DNA of 26,668 bases from CAYHKY01 sp964357355 (GTDB taxonomy: Bacteria; Patescibacteriota; Microgenomatia; UBA10105). Below are positions 1 through 6,414 of this stretch, piece after piece. Both the position numbers and the translations under genes were made by a program. Numbering within the stretch: the first letter of the stretch is position 1; each line of letters starts with the position of its first letter. Location: assembly GCA_964357355.1 (NCBI GenBank), contig CAYHKY010000008.1:1-26668 (forward strand), read 5' to 3'. The notes beneath the pieces were generated by a model. The model was given only the letters and a program-made list of their open reading frames with translations. It had not been told where the DNA came from and ran no database searches.

Positions 1-33
1 TGGCCGGAACAAATTCAAGTATGTAGGCTATAC
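1..33 (+). repeat. Interspersed palindromic repeat, copy 1 (core only, cut by window edge)
   Basis: This is the 32-33 bp core of a repeat also found at 1078-1195, 12999-13030 (minus strand) and 25617-25712. It starts TGGCCGGAAC and ends GTATGTAGGCTATA. The core is an imperfect inverted repeat, with TGGCC facing GGCTA and AACAT-type facing GTATGT-type arms. Any upstream hairpin module, as seen in the 1078 and 25617 copies, would lie outside the window. Confidence 0.75.
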
Positions 34-62
34 AATCGCCGATATTTAATCTAATTTTGTAC

Positions 63-90
63 TTGACAAATATTACCTAAATCGTACAAA
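63..90 (+). promoter_or_regulatory. Probable sigma-70 promoter for the small membrane protein gene
   Basis: A perfect -35 TTGACA (63-68) is followed after 16 bases by TACAAA (85-90), a 4/6 match to TATAAT. The start codon at 118 lies 27 bases downstream, preceded by a purine-rich AAAGGAAAA ribosome-binding stretch. Confidence 0.5.
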
Positions 91-117
91 CTGGAGTAAG
101 AAAGGAAAATAACTAAT

Positions 118-261
118 ATGGCAAAATCAAAGAAAAATAGGTCAGATACTAATTTACCTACACTAAATAAAACTGTTCCGCATGTGGTGGGGTTTATCGT
201 GCTGGCAATACTTTTTATAGCAGCTATTCGTATTGTTAGGACTGCACTAGGCTTATATTAG
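118..261 (+). CDS. Small single-pass membrane protein (47 aa), unknown function
   Basis: I do not recognise the family. The protein has a basic, Lys/Ser-rich N-terminus (MAKSKKNRSD) and one hydrophobic segment at about residues 22-46 (VVGFIVLAILFIAAIRIV). That fits a small inner-membrane protein with its N-terminus in the cytoplasm. The reading is supported by a promoter at 63-90 and a purine-rich site (AAAGGAAAA) about 11 bases before the ATG. The gene ends one base before the stop of the convergent gene at 263, so the two are tail to tail. Short length limits certainty. Confidence 0.55.
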   Translation: MAKSKKNRSDTNLPTLNKTVPHVVGFIVLAILFIAAIRIVRTALGLY

Positions 262-262
262 G

Positions 263-1051
263 TTAATTCGATGTAGACGCGCTGAAACCTGTTTGAAAGG
301 ACATTGTTCCTTGCAAGACTTGCAACTTTAAGTCAAGAGTATCAAGTGTTAATTTTTGTTTTGAACTCGTGGGTCCTACCGCAACTGTATACTGTGTTTC
401 CCCCTTTGGCACTGCAAACGTCGCATACACAACTGTATTTCCCCCCGGTTCGAGATAATTGACGCTTGTAGATGTGGCATTTATGGTTTCTTTGCCCGCA
501 GTCAGTGAGAGGAAATCAGCAAGCGGAACGGTTCTCCTGGCTCCCTGGGTTCGCTTATCAGTCACCTTTGCTTCAATGACTATAAATTCTTTGCCTTGCA
601 AATTTGCTTTATCTACTGATTCTTCGATATCCAAAATCTTCGGCGACAAATATGCATTGGATAAAGAATAATCAAATTGGGATGATTGCCAAATTCCGCT
701 GATTGGCCACATTTTGATATCATTTTTCTTTTTCTCTTCCAGTTTTGCAGCATCTTCTTGTTTCTTGATTTTTTCAGACTCAAGGTTGAGCTTGATATTT
801 TGCTGGGTTAATTCATCAATTCGGGAGCTTAATAAATCTTTGCCTTTTTGCAAATCGCCATTTTCGAGTTTCAACCTGGTTATTTCATTCCATGAGTAAA
901 TAATAATACCGCCCAATGCTACCAGTAAAAAAAATACGAGAAATAGCAGCAAGAACTGAGTTTCTTTTTTCTTGGGTGCAGGAACAGCAGTTTGAGCTGT
1001 GGAATCAGCTGTTTCAGTAGGAGCAGTCATGGATAACTTAGGATCTTCCAT
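263..1051 (-). CDS. Membrane-anchored coiled-coil protein with C-terminal beta-rich domain (262 aa)
   Basis: No enzymatic motif is recognised. Residues 1-30 are Thr/Ala/Pro-rich and end in KKK. Residues 31-52 form one hydrophobic transmembrane segment, 56-112 are a Lys/Glu/Leu-rich coiled coil, and about 115-262 look like a beta-sandwich exposed outside the membrane. The pattern FIVIEAKVTDKR followed by a conserved-looking NTVVYATFAVP strand recalls the DUF4352/immunoglobulin-like extracytoplasmic fold, which is inference. The reading frame stays open 43 codons further upstream, to 1180, but that part is encoded by a palindromic repeat (1078-1195). The start is therefore placed at the ATG at 1051 (MEDPKLS). 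A second in-frame ATG lies seven codons later. No clear Shine-Dalgarno site is seen. It may be cotranscribed with the glycosyltransferase upstream, but the repeat separates them. Confidence 0.7.
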   Translation of the reverse strand: MEDPKLSMTAPTETADSTAQTAVPAPKKKETQFLLLFLVFFLLVALGGIIIYSWNEITRLKLENGDLQKGKDLLSSRIDELTQQNIKLNLESEKIKKQEDAAKLEEKKKNDIKMWPISGIWQSSQFDYSLSNAYLSPKILDIEESVDKANLQGKEFIVIEAKVTDKRTQGARRTVPLADFLSLTAGKETINATSTSVNYLEPGGNTVVYATFAVPKGETQYTVAVGPTSSKQKLTLDTLDLKLQVLQGTMSFQTGFSASTSN

Positions 1052-1077
1052 AGGCAGTAGTTTATGTATTTTTTTAT

Positions 1078-1195
1078 TGTATACCCGTTTTACGCTGGTT
1101 TGCAAGCCTGTTAGGTTGCAATAGTAGCTTAGAGAAGTATATAGCCGCCTGCCTGCCGGCGAGGCAGGGAACAATTTCAAGTATGTAGGCTATAC
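1078..1195 (+). repeat. Two-hairpin palindromic repeat, copy 2, with nested palindrome
   Basis: The left module (about 1078-1141) folds back on itself: TATACCCG..TTACGCT pairs with AGCTTAGAG..GTATA, with GCAAgCCT..AGGTTGC inside. The right module is the core also seen at position 1. Compared with the 25617 copy, a 21-bp palindrome with arms CCTGCCT/AGGCAGG (1148-1168) is inserted exactly between CCG and GAAC of the core. The element fills the gap between the glycosyltransferase stop and the downstream gene. Confidence 0.8.
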
Positions 1196-1219
1196 CAAAA
1201 TTCTAGACCTGAGTGTCAA

Positions 1220-1969
1220 CTATTTCAATTGTTTTACCAGAAGAAGGAAGTATTTCGCGAACTCGTAGTATGTGAAACACAAAGCAAGTCCCAAACCCCA
1301 CACGCCATCCCGATACCCCTCGTCCTTCACAAATATCGCCCAGAACATATGGAGGGGGTAAAGAGTGAGTTTCTTCAAATTCACCCTCTCTCCTATTTTG
1401 AATAATTCTTCGGCCTCTACAGACGCATAGTAAGTAAATTTTTCAAGTGTCTGCCCTAAAGAACGAAATGAATAATGAATTATTGAGTTTCTTAATTTAC
1501 CAACTGGGTTTTCTATGATTATTTCAGGATGTATTTTTGAAAATTCAACATGTCCTTTTTCTTTTTTAAAAAATCTCTTTTTCGAATAATTTTGATTACC
1601 CCACTTTACTCTGCGATTTAAGAAATGATTTTCAAATGGAATATAATAACCATTCTGTATGTTATTTTCACTTGCAGAAATTTTTAATAGTTCATTTTTT
1701 AAACCGTTCGATACTCGTTCATCCGTATCCAAGATTAATATCCATTTACTAATTGCTTGATAAATCCCTACATTTCTCTGTTGTCCTAAATCATTAGGTG
1801 AATAATAAATTTTTTTTGTATATAGTTTTGCTATTTCAGGACTTTTATCAACTGTATTATTTGCAAAAATGACGATAATTTCATCTGTCCAAGTTACACT
1901 TTTCAATGCGTCATCAATTATGTTTTCATCTTGATAAGCGGCTATTACTGTTGATATATTACTCTTCAT
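1220..1969 (-). CDS. Family 2 glycosyltransferase (WaaE/KdtX-like), 249 aa
   Basis: This is a cytoplasmic, membrane-associated GT-A enzyme that transfers a sugar from an activated nucleotide donor, probably to a cell-surface glycan. It has the family 2 N-terminus (STVIAAYQDENIIDDALKSV), the LGQQRNVG segment and the DxD-type metal/donor motif DTDER at residues 81-85. The C-terminus (about 195-249) is hydrophobic and amphipathic and probably sits on the membrane. Overall shape and length match the WaaE/KdtX-like subgroup. One oddity is that the usual IIVVD.gStD motif reads VIFANNTVDKS, so the first nucleotide-contacting Asp appears to be replaced by Ala. The acceptor cannot be deduced. Neighbours are an anchored coiled-coil protein downstream and a repeat-rich gap upstream. 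Confidence 0.85.
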   Translation of the reverse strand: MKSNISTVIAAYQDENIIDDALKSVTWTDEIIVIFANNTVDKSPEIAKLYTKKIYYSPNDLGQQRNVGIYQAISKWILILDTDERVSNGLKNELLKISASENNIQNGYYIPFENHFLNRRVKWGNQNYSKKRFFKKEKGHVEFSKIHPEIIIENPVGKLRNSIIHYSFRSLGQTLEKFTYYASVEAEELFKIGERVNLKKLTLYPLHMFWAIFVKDEGYRDGVWGLGLALCFTYYEFAKYFLLLVKQLK

Positions 1970-2057
1970 AATTCTATCGAAAATAGATTAACTTTTATCG
2001 TTAAACTCCCATTTTTTATAACTTAGTTATAAAATAAAACTCCTCGAGGTATCTCTT

Positions 2058-2132
2058 TGTCATCCCCGGCTTGACCGGGGATCTGTCAGAATAGATTCCC
2101 GCCTTCGCGGGAATGACACGCCGCAAGCGGCG
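2058..2132. repeat. Palindromic intergenic element (three hairpins)
   Basis: A 61-bp unit starts TGTCATCCCCGG and ends GCGGGAATGACA, so its ends are inverted repeats matching at 10 of 12 positions. Inside are two independent hairpins, CCCCGG/CCGGGG and ATTCCCGC/GCGGGAAT. A third perfect hairpin, CGCCGC-AA-GCGGCG, follows at 2119-2132. The form resembles dispersed palindromes such as the ATTCCC..GGGAAT repeats of other bacteria. The rest of the 1970-2325 gap is AT-rich and shows no gene. It includes a perfect 8-bp AT hairpin at 2025-2043. Confidence 0.75.
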
Positions 2133-2332
2133 AGGAATTCCTGCTTATACAGGATCCTTAAGAGAGATTAAATGGAAACTTGTTTTACCTGTATTTATCA
2201 CATCAGAAACGTTTTCATAGAAATGAATATGTTAGTTATCGAATATCGTAACTCCATATCCATAATACTTACATCTACCAATATAGATACGAATAAATCG
2301 ATCAAATCAATTTGGTTATGTCATTTTGACTG

Positions 2333-2361
2333 TTGACAGTTACGACCTCTTATTTTATGTT
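2333..2361 (+). promoter_or_regulatory. Sigma-70 promoter of the secreted propeller/C39 gene
   Basis: A perfect -35 TTGACA (2333-2338), a 17-base spacer and TATGTT (2356-2361, 4/6) predict transcription from about 2368. This lies after the upstream in-frame ATG at 2326 and only about 9 bases before the signal-peptide ATG at 2377, which settles the start. Confidence 0.6.
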
Positions 2362-2376
2362 AACAATTGTTCTGCC

Positions 2377-4491
2377 ATGTTTAAGACGTTGACCTTTTGT
2401 TTTTTTCTTTTAACATTAATTTGCTCTCTCTCATTTATTTTTCCTCATTCAAGTCAAGCCGCATTTATAAAGAATCCAAGTAATCCTGTCATAAATATTG
2501 GCACAAATGAAACTTGGGATGATACCCATGTGTGGGAACCTTTTTTGCAGTTCGATGGTAATAATTATACTCTATGGTACGGAGGGCACGATGGAACTAG
2601 ATGGGCAATGGGATCTGCCTATTCAGTCGATGGAGTAAATTGGATTAAAAACTTGTCCAATCCTTTTCTTAGTTTTATCCCTTCTGATCCGCAAGAACAA
2701 CATGTTCACACACCGACAGTAATAAAAGAAGGTACATTATTAAAAATTTGGTACACTTCCTCTCCTGATGATGTTTCTAACTTTAAAATAGAATTCGCTG
2801 AATCATTAGATGGTGTCTCTTTCACAAGACATTCCACCCCCGTAATTATTCCAACTCAAGCATGGGAATCTCAAGGAGTAGCTAATCCAAGCGTCTTAAA
2901 AGTTGGAAATACTTACCATATTTGGTATTCAGGATTAAATGGAGGAAGTTGGAAGATAGGACATGCCACTTCTTCAGATGGAGTCAATTGGATTAAAAAT
3001 TTTGGTCCTACTTTACAACCAAGCTTATCTTGGGAAGGCAACTCAGTTGCGGCTCCTTCAGTAATATTATTAAACGACGTCTATCACATGTACTACCATG
3101 CTGGTCCAACAACTCCGAAATATATTGGTCATGCTACTTCAAATGATAGTATCACATGGACAAAAGATGTAGTTCCAATATTGCAAACTGGGGGATTTGC
3201 GAGTTGGGACACCAATCTAATTGCTGCACCAAGTGTAGATCGAGTCTTTAATAGACTTAAATTATTTTATTCTGGGCATAGTGGAACTACCTGGCGTATC
3301 GGTGTTGCGGAAGAGCTTTTACCTGTACCTTACTATTCTCAGAAAGATCCGTTGTGGGCAAATGATGAGTATGATGATGCAACCAATTGGGCAAATCCGA
3401 ATTCACAAACAATGGCTGCGGTTGGTTGCGCAGTCACTTCGGCAGCGATGATTCTTAATCATTTCAATGTCCAAAAAACTCCGGGTAATCCCGATACCGG
3501 ATTGCCTCCTAAAATCCTGACGCCTGCTACCCTCAATGAATGGCTCAAAAGCCGGAACGATGGTTCATATCGAAATGGCCTCACCAACTGGCCACTCCTT
3601 GCTAGGATGACCAAGCTTGCCAATAATCTTGAACCTACAAGCCCAAAACTTGAATACTTTGCTTCACCCAGCGGTACGCTTTCTACAATAATTAGTAGTG
3701 ATGTGCCAGTAATTCTGAATCTACCTTATCCTTCAAGTCCCTCGAATACACACTTTGTTGTTGCAACCAAGGTTGATGGTGGTACTTTTTCAATTAACGA
3801 TCCATTTTATGAGAATCAGGCTACCCTTGATCCTTATTATCCCACTGTCAACCGTCTGGGATATTTTAAACCTACTAATAGTGACTTTTCGTATTTAACC
3901 TTAGCGTTTGATGCCTCAGTCTCAGCCATACTGAAAAATCCAAACGGGATCCCTGTGGGTGATACAACCATCGAACAGCCGATATTCGACCAAGTAAATC
4001 AAACATCGTCAGGTGCTGAGCCGTTAAAGCTTATTTCTTTGAAACAACCGCCATCAGGTCTTTATACATTGGAATTATCTGCACCTACATTGCAAACATT
4101 TCAGCTTGATAGTTATATTTACGACAATGAAGGGGAAGTGGAATCAGAAACCTTCACCGGTTCCCTGGTACCCGGAATTTCTCAGAAACTATACCTGACT
4201 ATTGATCATGACGAAGTTGGCAATTCTGAACTTATGACCAGCTATGATCTTTTCCGTCTCCACATTAAGGAATTGTATCAGTCAGGTGATATAAAATCCA
4301 AGACGGTTTACAATAAACTCCTGTATGAAGCAAATAAAGTGGAAAAAATGTCTAAAAAAGGTCCTACGGGAGTACGAATAAGACTTGAAGGGGTACTTGT
4401 ATATATTGAAGGGAGACAAATTAAGTTTCTGACACAGGAAGCATACCAAATTCTGAAATCTGATGTGCAAAATCTTCTAGCGCAATTTTAA
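2377..4491 (+). CDS. Secreted protein: five-bladed beta-propeller plus C39-like papain-fold domain (704 aa)
   Basis: A Sec signal peptide (residues 1-29, ending SSQAA) is followed by five similar repeats at about 47-315. Each has W..., a PSV strand, an LWY/IWYSG strand and an SxDGVNW-type turn. This is the layout of the GH43/GH32-like five-bladed propeller of carbohydrate-active or sugar-binding proteins. Residues about 316-500 form a Peptidase_C39_2-like papain fold with Gln322, Cys351 (VGCAVTSAAM), His459 (THFVVATK) and Asp475 (NDPF) in the expected order, so the catalytic set looks complete. A beta-rich linker follows. The last ~80 residues (SYDLFRLHIKELYQSGDIKS onward) resemble the FIMAH-type helical domain found at the end of extracellular enzymes, a weaker inference. 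It probably binds and processes surface glycan or peptide material outside the cell. There is no sortase motif or terminal membrane segment, so it may be released. The predicted mRNA leader is very short and lacks a Shine-Dalgarno site. Confidence 0.8.
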   Translation: MFKTLTFCFFLLTLICSLSFIFPHSSQAAFIKNPSNPVINIGTNETWDDTHVWEPFLQFDGNNYTLWYGGHDGTRWAMGSAYSVDGVNWIKNLSNPFLSFIPSDPQEQHVHTPTVIKEGTLLKIWYTSSPDDVSNFKIEFAESLDGVSFTRHSTPVIIPTQAWESQGVANPSVLKVGNTYHIWYSGLNGGSWKIGHATSSDGVNWIKNFGPTLQPSLSWEGNSVAAPSVILLNDVYHMYYHAGPTTPKYIGHATSNDSITWTKDVVPILQTGGFASWDTNLIAAPSVDRVFNRLKLFYSGHSGTTWRIGVAEELLPVPYYSQKDPLWANDEYDDATNWANPNSQTMAAVGCAVTSAAMILNHFNVQKTPGNPDTGLPPKILTPATLNEWLKSRNDGSYRNGLTNWPLLARMTKLANNLEPTSPKLEYFASPSGTLSTIISSDVPVILNLPYPSSPSNTHFVVATKVDGGTFSINDPFYENQATLDPYYPTVNRLGYFKPTNSDFSYLTLAFDASVSAILKNPNGIPVGDTTIEQPIFDQVNQTSSGAEPLKLISLKQPPSGLYTLELSAPTLQTFQLDSYIYDNEGEVESETFTGSLVPGISQKLYLTIDHDEVGNSELMTSYDLFRLHIKELYQSGDIKSKTVYNKLLYEANKVEKMSKKGPTGVRIRLEGVLVYIEGRQIKFLTQEAYQILKSDVQNLLAQF

Positions 4492-4527
4492 CTTCCTTAC
4501 TAAGTGGACGATGAGGGATTTGACACT

Positions 4528-4558
4528 CAGCAGTCTTGATTTAATCAAGATACTGCTG
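4528..4558. repeat. Long intergenic hairpin downstream of the C39 gene
   Basis: CAGCAGT pairs with ACTGCTG and CTTGAT pairs with ATCAAG, giving a 13-bp stem with a small bulge. A second short hairpin CCCG-attg-CGGG follows. No T-run follows on either strand, so this is not a classical intrinsic terminator. It may still end or protect the transcripts that converge here from the C39 gene and the tRNA. Confidence 0.5.
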
Positions 4559-4584
4559 GTGATCCCGATTGCGGGAAACCTAAG

Positions 4585-4656
4585 TGCGCGCACATGGATT
4601 TGAACCATGGACCTCTTCGATGTGAACGAAGCGCTCTACCGCTGAGCTATACGCGC
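4585..4656 (-). tRNA. tRNA-Val, anticodon CAC
   Basis: Read on the minus strand, the 72-nt gene folds into a full cloverleaf. The acceptor GCGCGTA pairs with TGCGCGC (one G-T pair), the D arm is GCTC/GAGC with loop AGCGGTA, the anticodon stem is CTTCG/CGAAG with loop TTCACAT, the variable loop has five bases and the T arm is CATGG/CCATG. The anticodon CAC reads GUG (valine). The discriminator is A and CCA is not encoded. A second copy of the D-arm region lies directly upstream (4653-4678). Confidence 0.93.
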
Positions 4657-4678
4657 TCTACCGCTGAGCTAATCGTCC
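4653..4678 (-). other. Duplicated tRNA 5' fragment in front of tRNA-Val
   Basis: The 26 nt beginning GGACGATTAGCTCAGCGG look like the 5' end of a second tRNA (acceptor strand, D arm and start of the anticodon stem). They run straight into the functional gene, sharing GCGC. A 19-nt stretch (TAGCTCAGCGGTAGAGCGC) occurs at 4631-4649 and again at 4653-4671, a 22-nt period. No matching 3' acceptor strand (ATCGTCC) is found, so this copy is not an intact gene. Confidence 0.8.
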
Positions 4679-4708
4679 AAAATACTTATCTCCTGGTGGG
4701 GGAACCCA

Positions 4709-4737
4709 TTGCAAGTATTATAACATTTCCGTATACT
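4709..4737 (+). promoter_or_regulatory. Promoter of signal peptidase I, overlapping the divergent tRNA promoter
   Basis: TTGCAA (4709-4714), a 17-base spacer and TATACT (4732-4737) predict a start near 4744, 15 bases before the ATG. On the opposite strand a perfect TATAAT (complement of 4717-4722) lies inside the same stretch and probably drives the tRNA, although no convincing -35 is seen for it. Confidence 0.5.
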
Positions 4738-4758
4738 GATAAAGTTCAAAATAACCCT

Positions 4759-5325
4759 ATGCTTGGTATCATTCGACGCATATTCCATTTTTTTTTCGAC
4801 ATCCTTGAATCTATCGTGGTGGCACTTGCCATCTTTGTCGTTGTATATTTATTCCTCTATCAACCGCACCAAGTAAAAGGCGCCTCAATGGAACCAAATT
4901 TCCATGATGGAGAATATATACTAACAAATAAATTCGAATATAGATTTAGTGAGCCAAAACGCGGTGACGTGATAGTGTTTAAATCTCCCCAAAATCCGGA
5001 TATAGATTTTATCAAACGCATCATCGGTCTCCCCGGAGATCGGGTTAAACTTATCAATAATCACTATGTCATAAATGACCAGGAGCTGGCAGAATTATAT
5101 TTAGCACCGACATTGTATACTTACTTCGGATCATATTTGAAAGAGGGGCAGGAAATTGTGGTTCCCAAAGATCATTTTTTTGTATCAGGAGACAATCGTC
5201 CCCGCAGTTCAGATTCACGTGAGTGGGGACCTATCCACAGATCGGCAATCATTGGGAAATCCCAATTCCGCTACTGGCCAATTGACAGGATTGGTCTTAT
5301 CGAACATGTGAAGTACAATCTTTGA
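4759..5325 (+). CDS. lepB: Signal peptidase I (188 aa)
   Basis: This membrane-bound serine protease removes signal peptides from exported proteins at the outer face of the membrane. A single N-terminal membrane segment (about residues 15-34) is followed by box B with the nucleophile Ser43 (GASMEPNF), box C (RGDVIVF), box D with the general base Lys86 (FIKRIIGLPGD) and box E (SGDNRPRSSDSREWGP). The Ser/Lys pair is intact. Length fits the short, single-anchor Gram-positive type (SipS-like). The reading frame stays open upstream through the tRNA region to 4594, but the ATG at 4759 is the first that precedes the membrane anchor, and the promoter at 4709-4737 agrees with it. The gene ends 18 bases from the stop of the convergent parB. 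Confidence 0.95.
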   Translation: MLGIIRRIFHFFFDILESIVVALAIFVVVYLFLYQPHQVKGASMEPNFHDGEYILTNKFEYRFSEPKRGDVIVFKSPQNPDIDFIKRIIGLPGDRVKLINNHYVINDQELAELYLAPTLYTYFGSYLKEGQEIVVPKDHFFVSGDNRPRSSDSREWGPIHRSAIIGKSQFRYWPIDRIGLIEHVKYNL

Positions 5326-5343
5326 AGAATAATGTGGGGATAT

Positions 5344-6156
5344 TTATGCCAGCGTCATCCGCTTATGCAGATCTTTAAGAAGTCGTGATGTTTTCTCCAA
5401 ATTGCCTCTGATGACAAATACCACCCTGGCTTCCACTTTTGACTGGGTAATTTTTACCAACCCGTCCATTATTTGCGCCATATCCGAAGCGATTTTATCC
5501 AAATCTTCATTGTGAATTCTCTCAGTCCTGGTATGCAACTTACGTTGATTTTCAGCTTTCATCCTGCGGGTAAGATCCTCAGTTTTTCGGACGGATGAAT
5601 TATCAGCTAAAATTGTTTTATAAGCATCCACCATCAATTTAACTTCTCCCAATCCCGCTATTGCACGTGCATGTCCCTCGGTAATTGCCCCGGACATCAG
5701 TCCATCTTTAATCGCATCAGGCAGTGTCAAAAGACGGAGAGTATTTGAAACATAGGCATCACTTTTACCCATGCGTTTGGCAATTTCAGAAACCGGAAGC
5801 CCAAATTCTTCAATCAACCGTTCAAAAGCTTGAGCCCTCTCCAAGGGATTCAGGTCTTCACGCTGGACATTTTCAATAATGGCCATCTCCAACATTCCCC
5901 GGGCGGTTGTTTCTTTGATAATAACCGGAACCGTCTTGATCCCTACCAGTTTGGCTGCCCGCCATCTGCGTTCTCCTGCGATAATTTGATACCCGGCGGG
6001 GGTTTTGGCAACGACTAAAGGCTCTAGAATACCGCTTTCTTTAATTGAAGCTACCAATTCTTTGAGAGAGTCAGCTGAGATTAGTGACCGGGGTTGCAAG
6101 GGGTTTGGTTGAAGCATTTCAATATCGAGTTCGACCAATTGCTGTTCTTGTGCCAT
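5344..6156 (-). CDS. parB: ParB/Spo0J-type chromosome partition protein (270 aa)
   Basis: This CTP-dependent DNA clamp loads at parS sites and, with ParA, separates replicated origins. The N-terminal CTP-binding domain shows NPLQPR (18-23), GERRWRA (61-67) and ENVQRE (95-100). A helix-turn-helix (about 121-142, LPVSEIAKRMGKSDAYVSNT) reads parS. The C-terminus, with its basic and hydrophobic heptads (about 205-270), would dimerise. The start is set by GGAGGG about five bases upstream, within the end of rpmA. The rpmA stop TAA directly touches this ATG, so the two are translationally coupled. No parA is in the window. It is the last gene of the ileS-rodA-rplU-rpmA block. Confidence 0.95.
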   Translation of the reverse strand: MAQEQQLVELDIEMLQPNPLQPRSLISADSLKELVASIKESGILEPLVVAKTPAGYQIIAGERRWRAAKLVGIKTVPVIIKETTARGMLEMAIIENVQREDLNPLERAQAFERLIEEFGLPVSEIAKRMGKSDAYVSNTLRLLTLPDAIKDGLMSGAITEGHARAIAGLGEVKLMVDAYKTILADNSSVRKTEDLTRRMKAENQRKLHTRTERIHNEDLDKIASDMAQIMDGLVKITQSKVEARVVFVIRGNLEKTSRLLKDLHKRMTLA

Positions 6157-6405
6157 TTATCCCTCCACACCAACGAATTGTTTGCCTCGTTTGGTTCCAA
6201 AACGGACAGTTCCTGATTTCATTGCATATATTGTAAAATCCTTACCCATTTTGACTCCCTGCCCGGCAACAACCCTACTCCCTTTTTGCCTGATGATAAT
6301 ACTCCCATTTATGGCTGCTTGACCGCCAAAGATCTTGACTCCCAGCCGTTTGGACCTGGAATCACGATTGCCCTTTGTTGTGCCTGCCTGTTTGATATGT
6401 GCCAT
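6157..6405 (-). CDS. rpmA: 50S ribosomal protein bL27 (82 aa)
   Basis: bL27 sits at the peptidyl-transferase centre of the large subunit, and its flexible N-terminus reaches the tRNA CCA ends. The sequence is typical: MAHIKQAGTTKGNRDSRSKR, then LGVKIFGGQ, IIRQKGSRVVAGQGVKMGKD and a short FGTKRGKQFV end. There is no extra cleavable leader before MAH, so the N-terminus is already the mature form. It lies between a Trm11-like methylase gene (9 bases upstream) and parB (touching), so the usual rplU-rpmA pair is interrupted by the methylase gene. Confidence 0.97.
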   Translation of the reverse strand: MAHIKQAGTTKGNRDSRSKRLGVKIFGGQAAINGSIIIRQKGSRVVAGQGVKMGKDFTIYAMKSGTVRFGTKRGKQFVGVEG

Positions 6406-6414
6406 AGTACTATG

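Noticed and set aside
1052..1180. N-terminal extension of the coiled-coil membrane protein
   Set aside because: It is translated palindromic repeat, and the same peptide appears in front of an unrelated gene at 25615-25644. The start was moved to 1051.
2025..2043. AT-rich perfect hairpin as a terminator
   Set aside because: No T-run follows on either strand, so it lacks the form of an intrinsic terminator.
2326..2376. Upstream ATG for the secreted propeller protein
   Set aside because: It lies before the -35 box at 2333 and would put 17 residues in front of a well-formed signal peptide.
4594..4758. Upstream extension of the signal peptidase reading frame
   Set aside because: These codons are the reverse of the tRNA-Val gene and lie upstream of the predicted promoter. 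The membrane anchor starts after the ATG at 4759.
5211..5226. parS-like site (TTCACGTGA core)
   Set aside because: Only 10 of 16 bases match the parS consensus, and it is explained by codons of the conserved DSREW box of signal peptidase.
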